Shown here: piece by piece, positions 6,080-11,236 of the stretch
Numbering within the stretch: position 1 is the first letter of the stretch
Layout: each line of letters opens with the position of its first letter
NCBI GenBank assembly: GCA_946407715.1
Contig: CAMJPH010000074.1
Span: 1 to 12,429 of the forward strand
Origin: an uncultured Bacteroidales bacterium
Lineage (GTDB): Bacteria; Bacteroidota; Bacteroidia; Bacteroidales; WCHB1-69
Direction of reading: 5' to 3'
DNA: 12,429 nt
Program-made: the position numbers and the translations under genes
The notes under the pieces: generated by a model
Database searches by the model: none
Seen by the model: only the letters and a program-made list of their open reading frames with translations
Told to the model about the DNA's origin: nothing

Positions 6080-7351
6080 CACGTAACGGTATTTCTCGTT
6101 CCAACAGCTTCTCAGATACCGCCGCAGTTCGTTCTCGCGGGGATTGTTCTGCGGTTCATAGAGTTTCGTGCCGGCAATCTGCTCAGGCATGAACTCCTGG
6201 TTCACGAAGTTGTGCTCGTAGTCGTGTGCGTATTGGTAGCCCTTGTGGTAGCCAAGTTCCTTCATCAGCTTGGTCGGGGCGTTGCGGATGTGCATTGGCA
6301 CGGGCAGGTCGCCGGTTTGCTTGACGAGCGCGATAGCGTTGTCAATAGCCATGTAGGAGGCGTTGCTCTTGGGCGAAGAAGCCAGATACACAGCAGTTTG
6401 CGATAGTACTATCCGCGCTTCCGGCATCCCGATGACGTTCACCGCTTGGAAGCAGTTGTTGGCTAACAGCAGCGCGTTGGGGTTGGCGTTGCCGATGTCC
6501 TCGGAAGCGAGAATCACCATGCGGCGGGCGATGAAGAGCGGGTCCTCGCCGGCCACGAGCATCCGGGCCATCCAATAGACCGCCGCATTGGGGTCGCTGC
6601 CGCGCAACGACTTGATGAACGCGGAGATGATGTCGTAATGCTGCTCGCCCTTTTTGTCGTAGAGTGCCAAATTCTGCTGAATGACGTGGATAATTTGCTC
6701 GCGGGTGAGTGTAATCACACCATCAACTGGCGGGGTCATCCAAGAAACTAATTCGATAGCGTTCAGCAGTTTACGGGCATCTCCACCGGAAATACGCATG
6801 AGGGCTTCCGTGTTCTCCAATTTGATTTTGCAGTTCATCTGCCCCTCCAGATAACTGATAGCGGTTTGCAGCAACTGCTCGAGATTGTCTTTCGAAAGTT
6901 CCTTCAGGACATAGACTTGGCAGCGGGAGAGGAGAGGAGAGATAACCTCGAAGGAGGGGTTTTCGGTGGTGGCACCGATGAGGGTGACCACGCCCTGCTC
7001 CACCGCGCCGAGCAGCGAATCTTGCTGCGACTTGGAGAACCGGTGGATTTCATCGATGAAGAGGATGCAGCGTTTTTCGGATTTCTTGGCCTTGTCGATG
7101 ACCTCGCGGATGTCCTTCACGCCGCTGCTGATGGCGCTGAGGGTGAAGAACTCCGCATCGATGGACTGCGCAATCAACAGTGCGAGAGTCGTTTTGCCCA
7201 CTCCGGGCGGTCCCCAGAAGATCATCGATTGGATGTTGCCGCTCTCGATGGCCGTGCGCAACACCGCCCCTTCACCCATCAGGTGTTCCTGACCGATGTA
7301 GCCCTCAAGCGTGTGCGGGCGAAGGATCTCTGCCAACGGCTGTTTCTGCAT
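5069..7351 (-). CDS. rarA: In-frame RarA (MgsA) - PorP/SprF fusion frame
   Basis: One 760-codon frame contains two complete, unrelated proteins. Residues 1-423 are replication-associated recombination protein A, an AAA+ ATPase acting at stalled forks: Walker A GPPGVGKTT (47-55), Walker B CILFIDEIHRF (95-105), sensor 1 ATTEN (127-131), Arg-finger segment LLSRC (140-144), sensor 2 GGDARK (189-194), and the MgsA C-terminal domain to WNEKYRY, where I expect RarA to end. There is no stop: V424 is followed by M425, which starts a signal peptide and a whole PorP/SprF outer-membrane protein. A cytosolic ATPase fused to a barrel with a signal peptide in the middle is biologically odd, so independent initiation at M425 or a lost stop or indel is likely. 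The start ATG has a -7 box 19 nt upstream. Confidence 0.85.
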   Translation of the reverse strand: MQKQPLAEILRPHTLEGYIGQEHLMGEGAVLRTAIESGNIQSMIFWGPPGVGKTTLALLIAQSIDAEFFTLSAISSGVKDIREVIDKAKKSEKRCILFIDEIHRFSKSQQDSLLGAVEQGVVTLIGATTENPSFEVISPLLSRCQVYVLKELSKDNLEQLLQTAISYLEGQMNCKIKLENTEALMRISGGDARKLLNAIELVSWMTPPVDGVITLTREQIIHVIQQNLALYDKKGEQHYDIISAFIKSLRGSDPNAAVYWMARMLVAGEDPLFIARRMVILASEDIGNANPNALLLANNCFQAVNVIGMPEARIVLSQTAVYLASSPKSNASYMAIDNAIALVKQTGDLPVPMHIRNAPTKLMKELGYHKGYQYAHDYEHNFVNQEFMPEQIAGTKLYEPQNNPRENELRRYLRSCWNEKYRYVMLLLTALTFFFKIAFAQDYHFSQFYANPTGVNPALTAAFDGVVRGGVIMRSQWLAVTKPFLTMGAEVDGAVYKNNRRQELLGIGLTFNGDKAGDVNYSSVQAVLSLSYIKNIGRRSRHKIGLGIYGGIINNHFDFDLSTWDNQFVDGIFYPYLPAGENFETIQRLYADFGAGVFWSYLPTKTILLRAAVSASHINMPFYGFGETDARLPVKYTAHFYSQIALTREVSLSPMLYASWQRSFSEYLFGCNVEYFNKKNSYTTLYTLGGGILYRWNDALVFNGFVSWQNLRFSIAYDVNVSPFVVATHGRGGMEIAISYIFKKRTITRIGKEPCPYDIM

Positions 7352-7370
7352 AACACGGAAATTGACCGCG

Positions 7371-7378
7371 CAAAGATA
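7371..7378 (-). promoter_or_regulatory. -7 box for rarA
   Basis: The minus strand reads TATCTTTG followed by CGCGG, matching TAnnTTTG, 19 nt before the rarA ATG. The leader would be only about 10-15 nt. The -33 region shows no clear TTG at the expected spacing. It lies in the 76-nt gap after the ORF6N gene, so rarA need not depend on ORF6N transcription. Confidence 0.55.
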
Positions 7379-7427
7379 GACAAAATACGGATATGCGGGG
7401 AGGGCGAAAGGGGATTTTCTGTAGTCT

Positions 7428-8027
7428 CTACGGATTAGTCTTCCTTTCTAATTCTTCCACACGTTCTTTCAGTTGTCGGATTTCGTCATCATTCTCCCGT
7501 TTTACCGTATGTTTGAATTTGAACATTGCGAGGTCCAACTCCACGGAGGTCTCGCTGCTTTGTATTGGTAAGGTGTCTGACAGGAGTTCTGCCGCCAGTT
7601 GTCCGCCACGCTGTACCAATGATTGTTGTACCACTTTGTCGTCCTCGTGTTGCGGTACTTCTGTAATTACACGTGCGAGTTCTTTCAGTTTCGCGTATGC
7701 CTCCACAATGGCAATAGTCGTCTCAACTGCCTTGGGGCTTTTCAAAATTGTAGCCAGCATATAGAGTCCTTTTTCGGTGAAAGCCTTTGGAATGGCAGTA
7801 GAATGCTTTTGCCGATTGAACCGGTCGAAATTTTCGACCAGTTCATTTTTCTCATTCTTAGATAATTCCAAGATATAGCCATCAGGGAATTTTTCGGGAT
7901 TATTGCTGACCGCTTCATTAATCCTCTTGGTTTCCACACCATAGAGATCAGCCACATCGGCATCAATTATCACTTGTTGGTTTCTCAAGGTGATCATCTT
8001 GTTTTCTACTTCTACAATTGTTGTCAT
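7428..8027 (-). CDS. ORF6N domain-containing protein
   Basis: The 199-aa product carries an ORF6N domain at about residues 12-90: ITLRNQQVIIDADVADLYGV, then ETKRINEAVSNNPEKFPDGY, then KAFTEKGLYMLATILKSPKA. ORF6N was defined in phage and prophage proteins and is presumed to bind DNA or take part in regulation. The C-terminus (about 175-199) is charged with heptad-like spacing (EIRQLKERVEELERK), suggesting a short coiled coil for oligomerisation. The middle section is not recognisable to me. It is a stand-alone gene between rarA and ksgA with its own strong promoter and no phage genes next to it. Function in the host is unknown; regulator or mobile-element remnant are both possible. Confidence 0.85.
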   Translation of the reverse strand: MTTIVEVENKMITLRNQQVIIDADVADLYGVETKRINEAVSNNPEKFPDGYILELSKNEKNELVENFDRFNRQKHSTAIPKAFTEKGLYMLATILKSPKAVETTIAIVEAYAKLKELARVITEVPQHEDDKVVQQSLVQRGGQLAAELLSDTLPIQSSETSVELDLAMFKFKHTVKRENDDEIRQLKERVEELERKTNP

Positions 8028-8071
8028 AAATCTTTATTTTGATGATTATAAAACGTTAATATTTCCGCCGA

Positions 8072-8102
8072 CAAATATACAACAAAACCGACCGTTTGTC
8101 AA
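8072..8102 (-). promoter_or_regulatory. Bacteroidota-type promoter for the ORF6N gene
   Basis: On the minus strand, TTG (8100-8102) is followed after exactly 20 nt by TATATTTG (8072-8079), matching both the -33 and the -7 elements of the Bacteroides consensus with ideal spacing. Expected transcription start is about 8065, giving a leader of roughly 38 nt. This is the best promoter in the window. Confidence 0.72.
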
Positions 8103-8154
8103 GGGTTTTGTGATATTTTTTTATTCTTGACAACCAATCAATTGTGATTAAATA

Positions 8155-8180
8155 TTAACTATTTTGATTTGAATAGTTAA
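8155..8180. repeat. 9-bp AT-rich inverted repeat between ksgA and the ORF6N gene
   Basis: TTAACTATT (8155-8163) and AATAGTTAA (8172-8180) are perfect inverted copies around an 8-nt spacer. It lies about 57 nt beyond the ksgA stop and upstream of the ORF6N promoter. It could be a weak AT-rich terminator for ksgA or an operator. A smaller AATCA/TGATT repeat is close by (about 8137-8150). Confidence 0.4.
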
Positions 8181-8219
8181 AATTTGGAATGGGTTTTTGG
8201 AAAAAAACTATGTGATACT

Positions 8220-8240
8220 GCGTATGCGATACGCCCCTAC
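8220..8240. repeat. Degraded palindromic repeat overlapping the ksgA stop
   Basis: GCGTAT (8220-8225) and ATACGC (8229-8234) form a 6-bp hairpin with loop GCG. The right half, ATACGCCCCTAC (8229-8240), agrees at 9 of 12 positions with the right half of the palindrome at 9172-9201 (AAACGTCTCTAC), with the conserved end YCYCTAC. The left half has lost its matching GTAGGGG. The ksgA stop codon (minus-strand TAG, 8237-8239) lies inside this element. Confidence 0.45.
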
Positions 8241-8998
8241 GGCAATTTCCCCGTCAAATACTCGAAATCCCCCAACGACAACTGCTCCGCGCGTTTCGTG
8301 AACAGCGGCTCGGTTTCCACGAATGCCTTGTCGAAGGGCAACGACTGCAGGGCGTTGCGGAGGGTCTTGCGGCGGTAGTTGAAGGCTGTCTTCACCACCG
8401 TGCGGAAGGTCTTCTCGTCGAAGTTAAGCTTCTTGTCGAAGTTGCGGGTGAGACGGATGACGGCCGACTTCACCTGCGGCGGCGGCGTGAACTCTTGCTC
8501 TCCTACGGTGAAGAGATATTCGGTGTCGTAATATGCTTGTAGCAAGACGCTTAGGATGCCGTACTGTTTGTTGCCCGCGTGGGCACACACCCGCTCGGCC
8601 ACCTCCTTCTGGAACATGCCCACCAGCTCCACCACGGTCTCTTTCTCGTCCAAAACCTTGAACAGAATCTGCGAGGAGATGTTGTACGGGAAATTACCGA
8701 CAATCACTTTCGGGCCGTCATAAAACGAGGCCAACGGATATTGCAGGAAGTCGCCGTGAATCAGGTTGTTACCCAATTCTGGATAGTGAACTTGCAGATA
8801 CTCAACGGATTCCTCGTCCAGCTCGATGACGGCGAACTGTGGGAACTCGCGCTGCAGGAGATATTGTGTCAACACGCCCATGCCCGGTCCGATCTCTATT
8901 ACGTGCGCGTCGGGCGTGCGGATGGCGTCGGCGATATCTTGCGCAATCGCCTGGTTATTCAGAAAATGCTGTCCTAATCGTTTCTTTGCTCGTACCAT
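8237..8998 (-). CDS. rsmA: 16S rRNA (adenine1518-N6/adenine1519-N6)-dimethyltransferase
   Basis: RsmA (KsgA) uses S-adenosylmethionine to dimethylate two adjacent adenines in the 3' hairpin of 16S rRNA during 30S maturation. The 253-aa length is normal. The opening K-K-R-L-G-Q-H-F-L block (5-13), SAM motif EIGPGMGVLT (35-44), acidic E59, the HGDF segment (81-84) with D83, and the catalytic motif IV GNFPYNISS (101-109, N-F/L-P-Y type) are all present, as is the FTPPPQVKSAVIRL segment typical of the family. The C-terminal helical domain is complete. ATG 8998 is the only sensible start, since it opens directly into the conserved block. A -7 box at 9127-9134 suggests a leader of about 120 nt containing two inverted heptad arrays. 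Confidence 0.97.
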   Translation of the reverse strand: MVRAKKRLGQHFLNNQAIAQDIADAIRTPDAHVIEIGPGMGVLTQYLLQREFPQFAVIELDEESVEYLQVHYPELGNNLIHGDFLQYPLASFYDGPKVIVGNFPYNISSQILFKVLDEKETVVELVGMFQKEVAERVCAHAGNKQYGILSVLLQAYYDTEYLFTVGEQEFTPPPQVKSAVIRLTRNFDKKLNFDEKTFRTVVKTAFNYRRKTLRNALQSLPFDKAFVETEPLFTKRAEQLSLGDFEYLTGKLP

Positions 8999-9003
8999 AT
9001 TTG

Positions 9004-9038
9004 TAGATTTGAGACTTGAGACTTAAGACTTAACTTTT
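9004..9038. repeat. Heptanucleotide repeat array C (ksgA leader, proximal)
   Basis: Units TAGATTT, GAGACTT, GAGACTT, AAGACTT, AACTTTT run without gaps. On the minus strand the core units are GTCTTAA, GTCTCAA, GTCTCAA. The array ends just before the ksgA start codon and is the inverted counterpart of the array at 9092-9119. Confidence 0.55.
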
Positions 9039-9091
9039 GAAGAAAAAAGATATTTTGTCATAAATTCCATTTCGTCCGTTTTCTGCCCAAA

Positions 9092-9119
9092 GTCTTGCGT
9101 CTTACATCTTACGTCTAAT
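9092..9119. repeat. Heptanucleotide repeat array D (ksgA leader, distal)
   Basis: Four gapless 7-nt units: GTCTTGC, GTCTTAC, ATCTTAC, GTCTAAT. In the opposite orientation they share the AAGAC core with array C, so in a ksgA leader RNA the two arrays could pair across about 50 nt. It begins 8 nt after the minus-strand -7 box. Confidence 0.55.
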
Positions 9120-9126
9120 TATCCGG

Positions 9127-9134
9127 CAAAGATA
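9127..9134 (-). promoter_or_regulatory. -7 box for ksgA
   Basis: The minus strand reads TATCTTTG followed by CCGG, an exact TAnnTTTG match. It would start transcription near 9119, giving a ~120-nt ksgA leader. No good -33 TTG was seen. Confidence 0.5.
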
Positions 9135-9171
9135 CACAATTTTGTAACCTTTTGGTTTTTTTGCATCCTCA

Positions 9172-9201
9172 TGTAGAGACGTTTCATGAAACGTCTCTAC
9201 A
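9172..9201. repeat. Perfect 30-bp palindromic intergenic repeat
   Basis: TGTAGAGACGTTTCA (9172-9186) is followed with no spacer by its exact reverse complement (9187-9201). It sits in the divergent intergenic region between ksgA and the lipoprotein gene, outside both -7 boxes. A perfect spacer-less palindrome of this size is typical of REP/MITE-like dispersed repeats or of a cruciform-forming site. Its sequence is related to the degraded element at the 3' end of ksgA. Confidence 0.75.
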
Positions 9202-9240
9202 GTGTCAATTTAATCTGTCTGTGTATATTTGTAATTTATG

Positions 9241-9248
9241 TACTTTTG
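9241..9248 (+). promoter_or_regulatory. -7 box for the lipoprotein / radical SAM operon
   Basis: TACTTTTG followed by CACC matches TAnnTTTG. It lies 23 nt before the lipoprotein ATG at 9272, leaving a leader of about 15-18 nt. It probably serves both genes, as the second starts 1 nt after the first ends. Confidence 0.55.
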
Positions 9249-9271
9249 CACCCATAATAAAAGATGCCGAT

Positions 9272-9679
9272 ATGTTCAAGTACCTCAAAGAGAAAAAACA
9301 GAAACTGCTCCGATTCTTGTTCGGATCGTTTTCTTTCACCGCGCTGATGTTCGCGTTTCAAGCTTGTTACGGAATGCCTGGGAATCAGATGGAAGCCATT
9401 ATCCAAGGTAGAGTGTCCGATGTGGAAACCAATGAACCTGTTGAAGGACTGATGGTTGTATCTGAAGATGTCAGTTTTGTGGATACCACAGACCATAATG
9501 GGGTTTTCTCAGATGCGGAAAAACGCTATCTGTACGACTTACAAGAATTCCGTTTTACCGTTACGGATATTGACAGTGCGGAACACGGACAGTACGAAAC
9601 TTTGGATACCATGGTTTATGGTTCTGATTTGAGTCAGCCATTGCAATTTAAAGTCAAGAAAGTTTCTGACGCTCAATAA
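9272..9679 (+). CDS. Small lipoprotein of the rSAM/lipoprotein system
   Basis: The 136-aa product begins with a basic stretch (KYLKEKKQKLLR), then a hydrophobic segment ending in a lipobox-like FQAC, so Cys32 would be lipidated and the mature protein is about 105 residues. After the cysteine comes YGMPG, then a beta-sandwich-like stretch: IIQGRVSDVETNEPVEGLMV, and later DTTDHNGVFSD, which resembles carboxypeptidase regulatory-like domains. A lipoprotein of this size and layout directly before a radical SAM gene is what I know as the Bacteroidetes rSAM/lipoprotein pair (TIGR04134 with TIGR04133, from memory). I chose ATG 9272 because the open frame upstream (from 9152) runs through the palindrome and promoter. 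The function is not known; it may be the target or partner of the enzyme. Confidence 0.82.
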   Translation: MFKYLKEKKQKLLRFLFGSFSFTALMFAFQACYGMPGNQMEAIIQGRVSDVETNEPVEGLMVVSEDVSFVDTTDHNGVFSDAEKRYLYDLQEFRFTVTDIDSAEHGQYETLDTMVYGSDLSQPLQFKVKKVSDAQ

Positions 9680-9680
9680 G

Positions 9681-10727
9681 ATGAGTGCTTTCAAGCGTTT
9701 CCTGTTCCGTGTGTTTCGCAAGAATGAAACCGAAATACACGAATTGAACTATCTCTTTTGGGAGTGTACATGGCGGTGCAATCTTTCGTGCCGTCATTGC
9801 GGGTCGGATTGCAAATCGGAAACCCGTGTGGCGGACATGCCGTTCGCCGATTTCCTCCGCGCCATCGAGCCCCTGGAGCAACGCTATCCCCGCGACACCG
9901 TCATCATCGCCATCACCGGCGGGGAACCGTTATTGCGCGAGGACTTGGCCGATTGCGGTCGTGCCCTACGCCAGCACGGATTCCGCTGGGGCATCGTCAC
10001 CAACGGGATGCTCTATGACGAGGCACGTCATCGCGAGTTGGTAGCTGCCGGACTGAGCTCTGTCACAGTCAGTTTGGACGGGTTGGAGGAAACACACAAT
10101 TGGTTACGGCAGCATCCGCAGAGTTTCCAACGGGCATTGCGGGCGTTGCGCCTCATCGCAAACGAACCGCGGCTGAACTACGACGTTGTCACCTGTGTGC
10201 ATAAACGGAACCTGCCAGAGTTACAGCGGCTCAAAGAACTGCTTATCGCCAATGGGATTCGGTATTGGCGGCTGTTCACCATCGCCCCCATCGGACGTGC
10301 GGCGGGCGACCCGGAACTGATGCTTAGCCGTTTCCAAGTGGAAGAGATGCTGCGATTTATTGCCGACACACGGCGCGAAGGCAAAATCAACCTGACCTTC
10401 AGCTGCGAGGCTTATACAGGAAAGTATGAGGAAGAGGTGCGCGACAGCTATTTCTTCTGCCGCGCCGGCATCAACATCGGGTCCGTGTTGCTGAATGGCG
10501 ACATCTCCGCCTGTCCGAACATCAACCGATCATTCCGACAAGGCAACATCTATCACGATAACTTGCTGGATGTCTGGGACAACCGCTTTCAAATCATGCG
10601 TGACCGCAATTGGATGCGGTGCGGCATGTGTGGATCGTGCAAAGATTACAAGCAATGTCTGGGCGGTGCCATGCACCTGCGACCGGCCGAAGGCGAACCG
10701 ATTCTGCGGTGCTATAATTTCAGATAA
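9681..10727 (+). CDS. Radical SAM/SPASM protein of the rSAM/lipoprotein system
   Basis: The 348-aa enzyme has the radical SAM cluster motif C33-x3-C37-x2-C40 (CNLSCRHC), the SAM-binding ITGGEP (78-83), and SLDG at 131-134. The C-terminal part is SPASM-like, with cysteines at 260, 278, 314, 317, 320, 326 and 344 (segments FFCRAG, SACPN, CGMCGSCKDYKQC, LRCYNF) that would bind auxiliary Fe-S clusters. SPASM enzymes often modify peptides or proteins in ribosomal natural-product or enzyme-maturation pathways. The start is 1 nt after the lipoprotein stop (TAAGATG), so the pair is an operon with probable coupling. The obvious hypothesis is modification of the lipoprotein or something it binds, but that would require the enzyme to act before export; this is inference. 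No transporter or peptidase genes follow. Confidence 0.88.
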   Translation: MSAFKRFLFRVFRKNETEIHELNYLFWECTWRCNLSCRHCGSDCKSETRVADMPFADFLRAIEPLEQRYPRDTVIIAITGGEPLLREDLADCGRALRQHGFRWGIVTNGMLYDEARHRELVAAGLSSVTVSLDGLEETHNWLRQHPQSFQRALRALRLIANEPRLNYDVVTCVHKRNLPELQRLKELLIANGIRYWRLFTIAPIGRAAGDPELMLSRFQVEEMLRFIADTRREGKINLTFSCEAYTGKYEEEVRDSYFFCRAGINIGSVLLNGDISACPNINRSFRQGNIYHDNLLDVWDNRFQIMRDRNWMRCGMCGSCKDYKQCLGGAMHLRPAEGEPILRCYNFR

Positions 10728-10728
10728 T

Positions 10729-10798
10729 GGTTATGGGTTAGAGGTTATGGGTTATTGAAACCAGGGTTATAGTCAATAGTTCTAAGTTTAAGTTTATC
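10729..10798. repeat. Heptanucleotide repeat array B after the radical SAM gene
   Basis: Right after the stop codon, four gapless units GGTTATG, GGTTAGA, GGTTATG, GGTTATT (10729-10756) are followed by a degenerate continuation (about 10764-10798) with 6-7 nt units GTTATA, GTCAATA, GTTCTAA, GTTTAA, GTTTATC. The degenerate part matches the reverse complement of the array before the PAP2 gene. Confidence 0.55.
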
Positions 10799-10807
10799 GT
10801 ACGATTT

Positions 10808-11001
10808 GAGATTCCGCTCGCTCACTGCGTTCGCGGCGGAATGGTGCGCACCTCCGTATGAGACCAAGGGGGAAGAAGATGGGCGGCGGGGAAATAGCTG
10901 CCGTTGTCTGAAGTTTCACGACCGCCGCCCATCTTCTTCCCCCTTTTTCCTTGAATGCGGCGCACCATTCCGCCAGTGACGACAGGAACTGGCGGAATCT
11001 C
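10808..11001. repeat. ~194-bp composite inverted repeat with nested hairpins
   Basis: The two ~80-nt arms (10808-10889 and 10922-11001) are imperfect reverse complements around a 32-nt loop. Inside them, 10866-10889 and 10922-10945 match perfectly over 24 bp, and GGCGGAATGGTGCGC (10835-10849) matches 10960-10974 over 15 bp. The outer ends GAGATTCCGC and GCGGAATCTC also match. Each arm can fold on itself: the right arm has an 11-bp hairpin ATTCCGCCAGT/ACTGGCGGAAT (10967-10977 with 10988-10998). No coding capacity was recognised. The central stem runs into TTTTT (10944-10948), so it could terminate the radical SAM operon. A dispersed intergenic repeat is the other reading. Confidence 0.65.
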
Positions 11002-11061
11002 CTCCGTTGAACAACAAATTTCCACAAACAGTCTGAATCATACTTGCGAAACTTGAGAAAG

Positions 11062-11160
11062 GAGTCCACTTGAAAAAGTCGTTTTGTTCAAAAATAAATC
11101 CTGATAATCAAGCGATTACAAATCGAACATTGCCGGTTTAGCACTTTTTCAAGTGGACTC
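11062..11160. mobile_element. 99-bp MITE-like element with 18-bp TIRs and 6-bp target duplication
   Basis: GAGTCCACTTGAAAAAGT (11062-11079) is perfectly inverted at 11143-11160. The element is bounded exactly on both sides by AGAAAG (11056-11061 and 11161-11166), which is the direct repeat expected from transposition. The 63-nt interior has no coding potential and contains a small TAATC-AAGC-GATTA hairpin. The size, perfect terminal repeats and target duplication together fit a non-autonomous miniature element mobilised by a transposase elsewhere in the genome. The source family cannot be identified here. It lies 12 nt upstream of the aminotransferase -7 box. Confidence 0.8.
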
Positions 11161-11172
11161 AGAAAGATTTTA

Positions 11173-11180
11173 TATATTTG
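11173..11180 (+). promoter_or_regulatory. -7 box for the aminotransferase gene
   Basis: TATATTTG followed by CCAC matches TAnnTTTG, 56 nt before the ATG at 11237, giving a leader of about 50 nt. The position of the -33 element falls inside the right terminal repeat of the MITE, whose TTTTTC (11145-11150) is the closest candidate, at 22 nt spacing. Confidence 0.55.
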
Positions 11181-11236
11181 CCACTTTAGTGGAGAAAATT
11201 CAAGTATTTGATTATCAATTTAATAAAATAAAAATT

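Noticed and set aside
5924..7438. Several plus-strand frames of 70-190 codons opposite rarA
   Set aside because: They are shadows of the GC-rich rarA coding strand, with no start signals or family resemblance.
9004..9119. Possible CRISPR array
   Set aside because: The repeats are 7 nt, gapless and degenerate, with no spacers and no cas genes in the window.
9152..9271. 40-residue upstream extension of the lipoprotein
   Set aside because: It crosses the 30-bp palindrome and the -7 box; the lipoprotein signal peptide begins at ATG 9272.
10794..11069. 91- and 67-codon minus-strand frames in the intergenic region
   Set aside because: They fall across the large inverted repeat; open frames there are a by-product of GC-rich palindromic arms.
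11186..11236. Riboswitch in the aminotransferase leader
   Set aside because: The leader is about 50 nt, AT-rich and shows no stable or conserved-looking fold.
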